A DNA stretch of 46,514 nt from Longimicrobiaceae bacterium (lineage in GTDB: Bacteria; Gemmatimonadota; Gemmatimonadetes; Longimicrobiales; Longimicrobiaceae): the NCBI GenBank assembly GCA_035936415.1, contig DASYWD010000419.1, positions 1 to 46,514 on the forward strand, read 5' to 3'. Made by a program: the position numbers and the translations under genes. The notes below the pieces were generated by a model that ran no database searches, had not been told where the DNA came from, and saw only the letters and a program-made list of their open reading frames with translations. Each line of letters begins with the position of its first letter. Position 1 is the stretch's first letter. Shown piece after piece: positions 17,554 to 25,803 of the stretch.

Positions 17554-18632
17554 CCTTCTTCGGCTCGTCGCTCGTCTCGTCGTACTGGAACGGCGCCGCC
17601 ACCTACTACCGCGGGCTCATCCGCGCCCTGCACGCCCTGGGGCACCAGGTCACCTTCTGCGAGCCGGACGCCTACGGGCGCCAGCAGAACCGCGACCTGG
17701 CGGAGGACCCGGAGTACGCGCGCGTGGTCGTCTACCGGAGCGAGGCGGAGCGGGACGCACGCATGGAGGAGGCCTTCGCCGCGAGCGACTGGGTGGTCAA
17801 GTGCAGCGGCGTGGGGGTGTGGGACGCGGAGCTGGAGGCGGCCGTCGCGGAACGGAGCGGGGGCGCCGTGCGGACCGCCTTCCTGGACGTGGACGCCCCG
17901 GCCACGCTGGGGCGCATCGCCGCGGACGCGGCGGACCCGTTCGTCGCCTGCATCCCGCGCTACGACCACGTCCTCACCTACGGCGGCGGGCCGCCGGTGG
18001 TGGCGGCCTACGAGCGGCGGGGGGCGAAGGCGTGCACCCCGGTCTACAACGCGCTGGACCCGGAGGAGCACCGCCCGCTGGAGCGCTCCGGCGCGCCGCG
18101 CTGGGACATCCTCTTCATGGGGAACCGGCTCCCGGACCGCGAGGCGCGGGTGGACGAGTTCTTCTTCCGCGCGGCGGCGCTCTGCCCGGAGGCGCGCTTC
18201 GCCCTGGGTGGCGAGGGGTGGGGCGACCGGCCGATGCCCGCCAACGTGGAGTACCTGGGGCACGTCCCCACGGCGCGCCACAACGAGGTCAACGCGGCGG
18301 CCCGCCTCGTTCTCAACGTGCACCGCGAGTCCATGGTGGAGAACGGCTGGTCGCCGGCCACGCGGATGTTCGAGGCGGCGGGGGCGGCGGCGTGCCAGGT
18401 GACGGACGCCTGGGAGGGGATCGAGGAGTTCTTCGCGCCGGGGGAGGAGATCCTGGTGGCACGCGACGCGGAGGAGGTGGCGCGCCGGGTGCGCGAGACG
18501 GACGACGCGGCGGCGCGCCGCATCGGGGAGGCGGGGCGGCGGAGGGCGCTCCGCGACCACACCTACGGGCAGCGGGCGCGGCTCCTGGACGCTATCCTGC
18601 GCGCCCCCGTGGAGATGGAGAGCGTCGCATGA
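17544..18632 (+). CDS. CgeB-like glycosyltransferase 2 of 3
   Basis: A 362-residue CgeB-family protein. It starts with TFFGSSLVSSYWNGAATYYR, an Asn-Gly-Ala-Ala loop where relative 3 has Asn-Gly-His-Ala. The core has DILFMGNRLPDREARVDEFF, and the nucleotide-sugar region ends with TRMFEAAGAAACQVTDAW, then IEEFFAPGEEILV. Its layout matches the next gene almost position for position, so the pair probably arose by tandem duplication. The ATG is 10 bp inside the previous gene and the TGA overlaps the next ATG. It is presumably a cytoplasmic glycosyltransferase; donor and acceptor are unknown. Confidence 0.82.
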   Translation: MHLTFFGSSLVSSYWNGAATYYRGLIRALHALGHQVTFCEPDAYGRQQNRDLAEDPEYARVVVYRSEAERDARMEEAFAASDWVVKCSGVGVWDAELEAAVAERSGGAVRTAFLDVDAPATLGRIAADAADPFVACIPRYDHVLTYGGGPPVVAAYERRGAKACTPVYNALDPEEHRPLERSGAPRWDILFMGNRLPDREARVDEFFFRAAALCPEARFALGGEGWGDRPMPANVEYLGHVPTARHNEVNAAARLVLNVHRESMVENGWSPATRMFEAAGAAACQVTDAWEGIEEFFAPGEEILVARDAEEVARRVRETDDAAARRIGEAGRRRALRDHTYGQRARLLDAILRAPVEMESVA

Positions 18633-19705
18633 AGCTGGTCGTCTTCGGCCTGTCGATCTCGTCGAGCTGGGGGAACGGGCACGCCACCACCTACCGCGCG
18701 CTGCTGCGGGCTTTCGCGGCGCGGGGGCACGAGGTGACGTTCTACGAGTGGGACGCCTCCTGGTACGCGGACAACCGCGACTTCCCCCGGCCGGAGTTCT
18801 GCCGCCTGGTCCTCTACCGCGACTGGGACGAGGTCGCGGCGGAGGCGATTGCCGAAGCGCGGGAGGCGGACGCCACGCTGGTGGGGTCGTACGTCAAGGA
18901 CGGGCGGCGGGTGGTGGACGACCTGGCCGCGGCGGCGGTCGACCCGCTCTTCTTCTACGACATCGACACGCCGGTGACGGTGGCCGCGCTCCGCGGCGGC
19001 GGCGCCGAGTACCTCCGGGCGGACCAGGTCCCGCTCTTCACCCGCTACTTCTCCTTCACCGGCGGTCCCTTCCTGCACGAGGTGCTGGAGGGGGAGCTGG
19101 GCGCACGCGAGGCGGTGCCGCTCTACTGCTCCGTGGATCCGGAGCGCTACCACCCGGTGGCGGCCGACCCGGAGCTGGCTTGCGAGCTGGGGTACATGGG
19201 GACCTACGCGCCGGACCGCCAGCCGGTGGTGGAGCGCTTCCTGGTGGACGTGGCGCGGCGGCTCCCGGAGCGGCGCTTCATGGTGGCGGGGCCGCAGTAC
19301 CCGGAGGAGATCCGCTGGCCCGCGAACGTGCGGCACAACCCGCACCTCCCCCCCTCGCTCCACCCGGCCTTCTACTCCAGCGCGGCATGGCAGCTCAACG
19401 CCACCCGCGCGGACATGGTGGCTGCGGGGTGGTCGCCCTCGGTGCGGCTCTTCGAGGCGGCGGCGTGCGGCGCGGCCATGATCTCCGACCGCTGGCCCGG
19501 GATCGAGCGATTCTTCACCCCGGGGCGGGAGATCCTCCTGCCGGAGAGCACCGACGAGGTGGTGGAGGTGGTGCGCGGCACGCACCCGGACGACCGGCGC
19601 GCCATCGGCGAGGCGGCGCGGGCGCGCATCCTCGCGGAGCACACCGCGGAGCACCGCGCGGGCGAGCTGGAGGCGCTCCTCCGCACCCCGGTCCGGGTGG
19701 CGTAG
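18629..19705 (+). CDS. CgeB-like glycosyltransferase 3 of 3
   Basis: A 358-residue CgeB-family protein. It starts VVFGLSISSSWGNGHATTYR, has LGYMGTYAPDRQPVVERF in the core and ends with VRLFEAAACGAAMISDRW, then IERFFTPGREILLPES. These match relative 2 in order and spacing. ATG at 18629 with a 4-bp overlap. It is the last glycosyltransferase of the operon; about 100 bp follow before a small gene on the same strand. Three successive CgeB enzymes suggest the stepwise building of a short oligosaccharide, though functional redundancy cannot be excluded. Confidence 0.85.
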   Translation: MKLVVFGLSISSSWGNGHATTYRALLRAFAARGHEVTFYEWDASWYADNRDFPRPEFCRLVLYRDWDEVAAEAIAEAREADATLVGSYVKDGRRVVDDLAAAAVDPLFFYDIDTPVTVAALRGGGAEYLRADQVPLFTRYFSFTGGPFLHEVLEGELGAREAVPLYCSVDPERYHPVAADPELACELGYMGTYAPDRQPVVERFLVDVARRLPERRFMVAGPQYPEEIRWPANVRHNPHLPPSLHPAFYSSAAWQLNATRADMVAAGWSPSVRLFEAAACGAAMISDRWPGIERFFTPGREILLPESTDEVVEVVRGTHPDDRRAIGEAARARILAEHTAEHRAGELEALLRTPVRVA

Positions 19706-19809
19706 CAGGGCGGGAGCCGGGCGCGGAGATCTGCCGCTGGATGGGCGCAGGACTTGCGGCATGCGTTCCCTGATCCGCGATCCCTCCTTCCCCCGGACCG
19801 GAGGCGGCA

Positions 19810-20001
19810 ATGAACAGGCAGGTCTACAACGACGTGTACAAGCGCGTGCTCGAAGGGAAGTCGTCGCGAACGCTGTGGGAGACGATCCTCTCCCCCTTCG
19901 AGGACGTGGAGACCCGCAAGTCGCGCGAGGCGGCCGAGCGGGAGGCGCTCGCGGAGCGCGCCCGACGGGAGGGCGCGGCAGAGCCTCAGCACCAGCACTA
20001 G
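19810..20001 (+). CDS. Small charged hypothetical protein
   Basis: A 63-residue protein: YNDVYKRVLEGKSSRTLWE, then a highly charged helix (ETRKSREAAEREALAERARR) and a short His/Gln tail. It has no membrane segment or signal. The ATG at 19810 follows a good ribosome binding site (CCGGAGGCGGCA). A strong hairpin begins 40 bp after the stop, so it is either the final gene of the glycan operon or a single unit. Function unknown; the predicted long helix could be a protein-interaction segment. Confidence 0.7.
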   Translation: MNRQVYNDVYKRVLEGKSSRTLWETILSPFEDVETRKSREAAEREALAERARREGAAEPQHQH

Positions 20002-20041
20002 CGGCGGGACGATCCGACCGTCGGCCCGTCCTTCATCAGGG

Positions 20042-20080
20042 GAGAACGGCCCCGCATCTTCAGGGTGCGGGGCCGTTCTC
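20042..20080 (+). terminator. Hairpin terminator after the 63-residue gene
   Basis: A perfect 15-bp stem, GAGAACGGCCCCGCA paired with TGCGGGGCCGTTCTC, closes a 9-base loop. There is no clear U-tract beyond TTCTCTC, but stem length and GC content are typical of terminators in such genomes. It lies 41 bp after the stop of the small gene. Confidence 0.75.
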
Positions 20081-20173
20081 TCGCGTGGGTCGGGGGCGGG
20101 GATGGTCTCCCTCGCGAGCGCAGCGGCGGTTTGCGCTCGGGTGGAGAGACCCCCTCACCCAGCGCTGCGCGCC

Positions 20174-20243
20174 ACCCTCTCCCCGCAAGGGGGAGAGGGT
20201 TGAGGCCCCTCTGTCGTTCTCCCCTCCCCCTTGCGGGGAGGGG
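20174..20243. repeat. Pair of mutually complementary GC hairpins
   Basis: Two hairpins lie in tandem: ACCCTCTCCCC/GGGGGAGAGGGT around GCAA at 20174-20200, and CCCCTCCCC/GGGGAGGGG around CTTGC at 20221-20243. The two units are also partial inverted copies of each other. They sit just beyond the 3' end of the minus-strand gene that stops at 20280, so they could end its transcript. The form is typical of dispersed intergenic palindromes in GC-rich genomes. Confidence 0.6.
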
Positions 20244-20279
20244 CCGGGGGAGGGGGTCCGCTGCCGACGCTCCCGATAC

Positions 20280-20915
20280 CTAGTAGTCGTGGTGCTTGGG
20301 GAGCCATTGCTCGGCGAAGCCGCCGCTGCTCTTGCCGCCGTAGCGGTTGGCGTCGCGCCGGAAGTGGTCGCGGTCGTACGGACCGTCGCCGGGGCTGCGC
20401 CGGGGCGCGCCCTCTGCGTGGCCGAAGTTGCGGTCGTACGCGCCGCCGTGGCGGAAGGCCGGGCTGTTCTCGTTGAACTGGTGCAGGTAGCGGTTGTCGG
20501 CGCGGACGCCGCCGTCCTCCACCCGCTGCCGCCCGCCCGCCCCCCGGCCGCGGAGCTGCACGTCGTGCCCCCTCCAGTTGAACTCGTCGGGCCCGGAGTA
20601 CTGGCGGTCGTACCCGCGTCCGGCGCCCCGGACCGGCTCGTAGGTGCCGGTGTCCCGCCGGAGCCTCCAGTTGCGGTCCTCGATCCCGTCGTACCCGCCG
20701 AACCCGCCCAGGTCGTCGGCGTTGTCGAGCCGGTAGCGGCCGTACTCCGCCTGGCCGCCGTACGCCTCGTGCGCTCCGTACCCGTTCCCCATCCGCATCC
20801 CCCGGTACTCGCCCCCGCTGTAGTTGGGGTCCAGGGACCGGCCGCGGATGGGTTCCGGGCGCATGGAGAAGCCGCGGTAGCTCCGCCGGTGGTAGTCGTC
20901 CTCGTATCGTGCCAT
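20280..20915 (-). CDS. Gly/Arg/Tyr/Asp-rich low-complexity protein
   Basis: A 211-residue protein with no recognisable globular domain. It is dominated by Gly, Arg, Tyr, Asp and Asn (for example [17 protein letters not shown] and [11 protein letters not shown]) and is predicted to be disordered. The composition recalls RNA-binding or condensate-forming segments, but that is analogy only. The ATG at 20915 has an excellent ribosome binding site (AAGGAGGAGGC); the open frame upstream of it is not used. Divergent from the DUF4383 gene. Bias-driven spurious coding is unlikely given the strong start signal. Confidence 0.7.
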   Translation of the reverse strand: MARYEDDYHRRSYRGFSMRPEPIRGRSLDPNYSGGEYRGMRMGNGYGAHEAYGGQAEYGRYRLDNADDLGGFGGYDGIEDRNWRLRRDTGTYEPVRGAGRGYDRQYSGPDEFNWRGHDVQLRGRGAGGRQRVEDGGVRADNRYLHQFNENSPAFRHGGAYDRNFGHAEGAPRRSPGDGPYDRDHFRRDANRYGGKSSGGFAEQWLPKHHDY

Positions 20916-21088
20916 TGCCTCCTCCTTCGCTCGTCGGTCGCCCGCGGGACGCCGCGGGACGGGGTCCATCCGGCACCGTTCCATGCAAAATCCTGTCCCG
21001 GCGCGGCGCCGCGGCACGTGCGTTGCTCCGCTGATTCCACCTCCGCGCTCCCGCGGAGCGCAGGGTCCACCCGCACGAGGGAGGTTCC

Positions 21089-21484
21089 ATGACCACCGTC
21101 CAGCGCGTCGCGCAGGTCTTCGGCATCGTCTTCATCCTGGTCGCCCTCGTGGGGTTCGTCGCCTCGGGCGGCTCCATGGAGTCGGACGTGGAGCAGGCGC
21201 CGCACGCCCTCGGCCTCTTCCCCGTGAACCTGCTCCACAACCTGGTGCACCTTGCGTTCGGGGTGTGGGGGCTCGCCGCGTCGCGGAGCTGGGGCGCCGC
21301 GAAGACCTACTGCCAGGCCTCCGGGGCCATCTACCTGGTGCTGGCGGTGCTGGGCTTTGTCATCCCGGAGACGCTCGGGCTCATGCCTATCGGCGGGAAC
21401 GACATCTGGCTGCACGCGCTCCTGGGCGTCGTGCTCGCGTACTTCGGGTTCACGGCGCGCAGCACCGCGACCGCGCGGGTGTAG
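21089..21484 (+). CDS. DUF4383 family small membrane protein
   Basis: A 131-residue integral membrane protein with four predicted segments: [18 protein letters not shown] (about 10-28), a central [19 protein letters not shown], then [15 protein letters not shown], then [16 protein letters not shown]. The internal NxxHNxVHLxxGxxG motif is the DUF4383 hallmark. Function unknown. ATG at 21089 follows a strong Shine-Dalgarno (GAGGGAGG). Stands alone on the plus strand. Confidence 0.82.
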   Translation: MTTVQRVAQVFGIVFILVALVGFVASGGSMESDVEQAPHALGLFPVNLLHNLVHLAFGVWGLAASRSWGAAKTYCQASGAIYLVLAVLGFVIPETLGLMPIGGNDIWLHALLGVVLAYFGFTARSTATARV

Positions 21485-21628
21485 CGTCGCTGCCGCCGGT
21501 TTCCACGCGGGGCCCGGGATCCGTTCCGGGCCCCGCCGCGTTGCGGCCCCGCCCCGGGAGACCCTACCTTCTTCCCGCCGCGCCGGGGCCGCCGCTCTCC
21601 CGGCGCTCCCCCTCTTCCCACGGGACGC

Positions 21629-22417
21629 ATGGGTCAGACGATCGTACAGGTGGATGCGTTCACCGACCGCCCCTTCGCCGGGAACCCGGCGGCGGTCTGC
21701 GTGCTCCCCGCCGCGCGCGACGAGGCGTGGATGCAGGCGGTCGCGCGGGAGATGAACCTTTCCGAGACGGCCTTCCTCCAGCGGCGGGGCGGCGACTGGG
21801 AGCTGCGCTGGTTCACGCCGACGGTGGAGGTGGACCTCTGCGGACACGCGACGCTGGCGAGCGCGCACGTGCTCTGGGAGGACGGGTGGCTCGCCGCGGG
21901 GGCGGAGGCGCGCTTCCACACCCGCAGCGGGCTGCTGACCGCCCGGCGCGACGGGGAGTGGATCGCCATGGACTTCCCCGCCATGCCGGAAGAGGAGACG
22001 GCGCCCTCGCCGGAGCTGGTCCGCGCCTTGGGAGCGACCCCGGCCTACGTGGGGCAGGGCCGGTTCGACTGCCTGGTGGAGCTTGCGTCCGAGGAGGAGG
22101 TGCGGGAGCTCCGCCCGGACCTGGGGCTGCTGCGGCAGGTGCCGGCGCGGGGGATCATCGTCACCAGCCGCTCGGAGATGCCGGGGATCGACTTCGTGTC
22201 GCGCTTCTTCGCTCCGCGCGTGGGGGTGGACGAGGACCCGGTCACCGGCTCCGCGCACTGCTGCCTGGCGCCGTTCTGGGCCCGGCGCCTGGGGCGGAGC
22301 GAGCTGGTGGGGTTCCAGGCGTCGGAGCGCGGCGGCACCGTGCGGGCGCGGACGGACGGCGACCGGGTGCACCTGGGCGGGCAGGCGGTCACCGTCCTGC
22401 GCGGGGAGCTGGTTTAA
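21629..22417 (+). CDS. PhzF family isomerase/epimerase-like protein
   Basis: A 262-residue PhzF-fold protein. The N-terminal [19 protein letters not shown] and MNLSETAFL, with the catalytic Glu, are characteristic. The second half has the mirror motif [13 protein letters not shown]. PhzF-type enzymes isomerise small substrates (trans-2,3-dihydro-3-hydroxyanthranilate in phenazine synthesis), but most relatives have unknown substrates and no phenazine genes are near. ATG at 21629. The stop TAA overlaps the ATG of the Rid-family gene, so the two are coupled. Confidence 0.9.
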   Translation: MGQTIVQVDAFTDRPFAGNPAAVCVLPAARDEAWMQAVAREMNLSETAFLQRRGGDWELRWFTPTVEVDLCGHATLASAHVLWEDGWLAAGAEARFHTRSGLLTARRDGEWIAMDFPAMPEEETAPSPELVRALGATPAYVGQGRFDCLVELASEEEVRELRPDLGLLRQVPARGIIVTSRSEMPGIDFVSRFFAPRVGVDEDPVTGSAHCCLAPFWARRLGRSELVGFQASERGGTVRARTDGDRVHLGGQAVTVLRGELV

Positions 22418-22842
22418 TGAGGCCGCCGCGGACGCTCTACGCGGGCGGGGCGCCGTGGGAGCCGGTGGTGGGGTACTCGCGCGCGGTGCGGGTGGGGCCG
22501 TTCGTGCACGTGGCGGGGACCACCGCGACCGGGCCGGATGGCGCGGTGGTCGGCCGTGGCGACGCCTACGCGCAGACGGTACAGGCGCTCCGCAACGTGG
22601 AGGCGGCGCTCCGGCGGGCCGGGGCGCGGCTGGAAGACGTGGTGCGCACGCGCATGTACGTCACGGACATCGGCCGGTGGGAGGAGGTGGGGCGCGCCCA
22701 CGGCGAGTTCTTCCGTGACGTCCGCCCCGCCGCAACCATGGTGGAGGTTAGCCGGCTCATCGACCCGGAGATGCTGGTGGAGGTCGAGGCGGAGGCGATC
22801 GTCACGGACGAGAGCGGCGCGCTCCCGGCGGAGGACCGCTGA
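22417..22842 (+). CDS. Rid (YjgF/YER057c/UK114) family protein lacking the key Arg
   Basis: A 141-residue Rid-family protein: [38 protein letters not shown] and VEVEAEAIV match the fold. RidA deaminases carry an Arg in a PAR(S/T) motif that binds the imine's carboxylate; here the motif reads RPAATMVEV, with Ala in that position. It therefore probably does not hydrolyse 2-aminoacrylate and belongs to one of the Rid subgroups of unknown function. Coupled to the PhzF gene by a shared A in TAATG, so a related role is likely. Confidence 0.88.
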   Translation: MRPPRTLYAGGAPWEPVVGYSRAVRVGPFVHVAGTTATGPDGAVVGRGDAYAQTVQALRNVEAALRRAGARLEDVVRTRMYVTDIGRWEEVGRAHGEFFRDVRPAATMVEVSRLIDPEMLVEVEAEAIVTDESGALPAEDR

Positions 22843-23233
22843 ACCGAGAGCAGGAGAGGGCCGGCGGGAAGCTTTGACCTGCAGATGACCGTATCTTTCC
22901 GCTACATTGCGCGCACAAGGGGACTGAGAGACCGAGAAATCCTGTATCTTCCAGGAGCGGCTCCGACGGGCGTGGTGCAATGTGTGGTCGGCAGGAGTCG
23001 CGGAGAAGCCGCGCGTGGCTCCATTCGTGCAGACAGGGAACTTTTCCGCGCGGTACGCCTACCAGTCGGCTCCGTCGCCATTCGAGCCTTGCCAAAGCCT
23101 TTCGCGCACTGTAGCGTGTTAGGTACTGCATCGACGAATCTGAATCGGCTCGACGGCGCCGCGCGAATCCGTGACGGATCGTCTGCGGCCTCGCGGCCCC
23201 GGGGAGCCAGCCGTTCTGGAGAGTCAGGATAGA
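22843..23233. other. Intergenic region without a recognised feature
   Basis: About 390 bp with lower GC than the flanks. It contains a TTGACC at about 22875 without a matching -10 box, and a short stem-forming TCCTG/CAGGA near 22941. No tRNA-like fold, no strong terminator and no protein-like frame is apparent. It probably carries the promoter of the gene at 23234. Confidence 0.35.
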
Positions 23234-23650
23234 ATGGAATCCATGAGCACGGTTTTGAGCGACAAACAGTCCGACCTCCTCCGCGACCTCTCCCGCCGCA
23301 CGGAGCCCGTTCCCGAAGACCACCTGGATGGCCGCGTCGTCCGCGCGCTGGAGTCGCGCCGGTTCGTGGAGCGGCAGGACGGGCGGGTGGTCCTCACCGA
23401 TGCGGGGCGCGACCACTTCCAGTCGCACGTCCGCCGCCGCCGACGGGGGCGCACCCTCGCCGCCGAGCAGGACCCGCGCACGGCCCGGGCGGACGCCGTG
23501 CGCCGGGCCATCGAGATCCTGGAGCTGGCGATTCCCGGCGAGTACGCCATGCGGGTCGGCGACCTGGACGCGACCGGGGAGGAGCTGCTGGAGGGGCTGC
23601 GCCGGTTCGCCGGGCAGATGGCGGGGGGGGATCCGGTGCCGGAGAGCTGA
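23234..23650 (+). CDS. Hypothetical protein with winged-helix-like N-terminus
   Basis: A 138-residue soluble protein. The N-terminal part (LSDKQSDLLRDLSRR, then VVRALESRRFVERQDGRVVL, then TDAGRDHF) has the helix-helix-wing pattern of MarR/winged-helix domains; a basic run, RRRRRGR, follows, then a helical tail. It may be a DNA-binding regulator, but no family is certain. ATG at 23234 has AGGAT just upstream; a second ATG three codons later is also possible. A strong terminator follows 28 bp after the stop, so it is probably a single-gene unit. Confidence 0.68.
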   Translation: MESMSTVLSDKQSDLLRDLSRRTEPVPEDHLDGRVVRALESRRFVERQDGRVVLTDAGRDHFQSHVRRRRRGRTLAAEQDPRTARADAVRRAIEILELAIPGEYAMRVGDLDATGEELLEGLRRFAGQMAGGDPVPES

Positions 23651-23677
23651 GCCGGCGCGGGACCGAAAAACGAGGCG

Positions 23678-23712
23678 GGCCCGGACCCATGGTCCGGGCC
23701 TGTGTTGTTTTC
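23678..23712 (+). terminator. Rho-independent terminator
   Basis: A perfect 10-bp stem, GGCCCGGACC with GGTCCGGGCC around CAT, is followed by TGTGTTGTTTTC. It ends the unit of the 138-residue gene. Confidence 0.85.
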
Positions 23713-23813
23713 TCCCTTTCCGCACGTTGCCCCCGGGACGGGTTGGGATAGATTGCGGACGAAGGGCTTCGCGCGGGGCGGAGCCGCGGAGTGCACGCGA
23801 ACCCGGGCGAGAC

Positions 23814-24509
23814 GTGACCGGAGAGGGAGGCGGGACCGCCGCGCGGCGTGAGGTCCTGGCGAGGACGGAGGCGCACGTGCGGGCGCGCATGGAGGGCGAA
23901 GGGTCCGGGCACGACTGGTGGCACGTGCACCGGGTGCGGAACGTGGCGCTCCGGCTGGCGGAGGAGGAGGGGGCGGATCCCTTCGTGGTGGAGCTGGCCG
24001 CGCTCCTGCACGACGTGGCCGACCACAAGTTCCACGGCGGCGACGAGACCGCGGGTCCGCGCGCCGCGCGCGAGTGGCTGGAGGGGCTGGGAGTGGACGA
24101 GCCCGCCGTGGCGCACGTCTCCGCCATCGTCGCGGAGCTCTCCTTCAGGGGCGCGGGCGTCCCCACGCCCATGAGCACGCGGGAGGGCGAGGTGGTGCAG
24201 GACGCGGACCGGCTGGACGCCATCGGGGCCATCGGCGTGGCGCGCACCTTCGCCTTCGGCGGGAGCCGCGGCCGCCCCCTGCACGACCCCGAGGCGGTGC
24301 CGGAGGCACACGGGTCGTTCGAGGCGTACAAGGCGAGCCGCGGCCCCACGGTGAACCACTTCCACGAGAAGCTCCTCCTGCTCAGGGACCGCATGAACAC
24401 CCGCGCCGCGCGCCGCGTGGCGGAGGAGCGCCACCGCTTCATGGAGGCGTTCCTGGAGCGCTTCCACCGCGAGTGGGATGCGGAGGACTTCGGTCCGGAG
24501 GAGGCGTAG
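23814..24509 (+). CDS. HD domain phosphohydrolase
   Basis: A 231-residue HD-domain protein. The metal-binding pattern is complete: HDWWHVHRVRNVA, then AALLHDVADHKF with the HD pair, then QDADRLDAIGAIGV with the last Asp. Stand-alone proteins like this (YedJ-type) act on nucleotides or phosphate esters; the precise substrate is unknown. The start is GTG at 23814 with a weak GGGCGA upstream; no better start precedes the first helix. The stop lies 4 bp before the MBL-fold gene, suggesting cotranscription. Confidence 0.87.
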   Translation: MTGEGGGTAARREVLARTEAHVRARMEGEGSGHDWWHVHRVRNVALRLAEEEGADPFVVELAALLHDVADHKFHGGDETAGPRAAREWLEGLGVDEPAVAHVSAIVAELSFRGAGVPTPMSTREGEVVQDADRLDAIGAIGVARTFAFGGSRGRPLHDPEAVPEAHGSFEAYKASRGPTVNHFHEKLLLLRDRMNTRAARRVAEERHRFMEAFLERFHREWDAEDFGPEEA

Positions 24510-24513
24510 CCCC

Positions 24514-25413
24514 ATGGAGCTCGTTCGGCTCACCGGCGGGGTCCACTACCTGCGCGGCGCGGTCAACGCCGGCCTGGTGGAGACGGAGTCCGGACTGCTG
24601 GCCGTGGACACCGGGATCGACCGGGGCGCCGCGAACCGGATCGTCCGGGCGGCGGAGGAGCTGGGGCGGCCCCTGGTCGCCATCCTCAACACGCACGCCC
24701 ACGCCGACCACCACGGGGGCAACGCGCAGCTGGTCCGCCGGCTGGGGATCCCGGTGTACGCCCCGGCGGTGGAGGAGGCGGTGATCCGCGAGCCCCGCTA
24801 CGAGCCGGTCTACCTGTTCGGCGGGGCGGAGCCGGTGGGGGCGCTGGTCAACAAGTTCCTGCAGGCGGAGCCCTCGCCGGTGGACCACGTGGTCCGCCCG
24901 GGGGAGACGGTCGTCGTCGACGGCCGCCCCCTGGAGATCGTGGACCTCGCCGGCCACAGCATCGCGCAGGTGGGGGTCCGCGCGGGCGCGGTGCTCTTCG
25001 CGGCGGACGCCTTCTTCGGCACGGAGCCGCTGGCGAAGCACGGCATCCCCTTCCTGGTGGACGCCGGGCGCATGCGCCGCTCGCTGGACGTGCTCGCCGC
25101 GGAGCGCGAGGCCGAGTGGCTCGTCCCCGGCCACGGGGAGGCGCTGGACGACCCGCGCACCACGCTCGAATCCAACGCGGCCGCGCTGGACGCGGGCTTC
25201 GCCTGGCTGGCGGACCGCCTCCGGCTGGGCCCCGCCTCCACGGAGGATCTGCTGCCGCTCTTCGGGGAGCGCTTCGGCCTGCGCCTCACCGACCCTTCGT
25301 CATGGGTGCTGAACCGCACCGCGCTCCTGGGCTTCCTCTCGTCCATGGAGCGCGCGGGGGAGCTGGCTGTGGTGCTGGAGGAGGGGCGCTGGCTCTGGGC
25401 CGGGCGGGCGTAG
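24514..25413 (+). CDS. Metallo-beta-lactamase fold hydrolase
   Basis: A 299-residue MBL-superfamily hydrolase with the zinc motif NTHAHADHHGGN (H-X-H-X-D-H), the further ligands in DLAGHS and AADAFFG, and WLVPGHGEAL closing the site. A C-terminal helical extension after about residue 225 resembles the small domain seen in glyoxalase II- and LACTB2-like enzymes. The substrate cannot be told. ATG at 24514, 4 bp after the HD hydrolase. A long bidirectional hairpin follows the stop. Confidence 0.88.
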   Translation: MELVRLTGGVHYLRGAVNAGLVETESGLLAVDTGIDRGAANRIVRAAEELGRPLVAILNTHAHADHHGGNAQLVRRLGIPVYAPAVEEAVIREPRYEPVYLFGGAEPVGALVNKFLQAEPSPVDHVVRPGETVVVDGRPLEIVDLAGHSIAQVGVRAGAVLFAADAFFGTEPLAKHGIPFLVDAGRMRRSLDVLAAEREAEWLVPGHGEALDDPRTTLESNAAALDAGFAWLADRLRLGPASTEDLLPLFGERFGLRLTDPSSWVLNRTALLGFLSSMERAGELAVVLEEGRWLWAGRA

Positions 25414-25441
25414 AGCGGGATGGAACAGGGGCCACACCACG

Positions 25442-25473
25442 GCGCCCCCACCGGGATCTCCCGGTGGGGGCGC
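25442..25473. terminator. Bidirectional terminator hairpin
   Basis: A 15-bp perfect stem (GCGCCCCCACCGGGA with TCCCGGTGGGGGCGC) with almost no loop lies between the convergent MBL and small membrane-protein genes. It is followed on the plus strand by the repeat tract at 25471. Confidence 0.75.
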
Positions 25474-25499
25474 ACTTTCGCACTTCGCACTCCCGCACT
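25471..25499. repeat. CGCACTT/CGCACTCC intergenic repeat tract
   Basis: The tract contains CGCACTTTCGCACT and CGCACTCCCGCACT. Both 14-mers recur in swapped order at 42013-42034, and a related inverted piece lies at 43133-43147. It sits between a terminator and the 3' end of the gene stopping at 25505. Confidence 0.55.
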
Positions 25500-25504
25500 G
25501 CCGT

Positions 25505-25765
25505 TCACCGGGGCTCGGAGAGCTTGCGGTCGAACTCCTTCTGCTCCGTGAGCGCGTGCATCTCGCCCCGCACGCCGTTCAGCTCCTGCTCCAGGAGGGT
25601 GACGCGGCGCTCCAGGATGCGCACCTCCTCGGTGGAGCGGCGCATCTCGGCGATGCGGATGACCGACTCCAGCAGCGGCTTCAGCGCGAGGCGGGCGGTG
25701 ATGCCGGCGATGGGGACGAGCACGATCAGGCCGCCGACCAGGATTGCGATGATGTCCTCGTCCAT
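25505..25765 (-). CDS. Small single-pass membrane protein with coiled coil
   Basis: An 86-residue protein. One transmembrane helix (IIAILVGGLIVLVPIAGITA, residues 5-24) is followed by a charged helix, MRRSTEEVRILERRVTLLEQ and beyond, with a heptad pattern typical of coiled coil. It would be anchored in the inner membrane with a cytoplasmic helix. The form recalls phage-shock-protein or envelope-stress accessory proteins, but no family is certain. ATG at 25765 after GAGGTCCCG. Confidence 0.72.
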   Translation of the reverse strand: MDEDIIAILVGGLIVLVPIAGITARLALKPLLESVIRIAEMRRSTEEVRILERRVTLLEQELNGVRGEMHALTEQKEFDRKLSEPR

Positions 25766-25803
25766 CGGGACCTCTCGGGTGGGGGGTAGAGGTGGTGCCG
25801 CAC

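Noticed and set aside
22885-23232. A 115-codon plus-strand frame in the intergenic region
   Set aside because: Composition is random-like, there is no ribosome binding site, and codon use does not match neighbouring genes.
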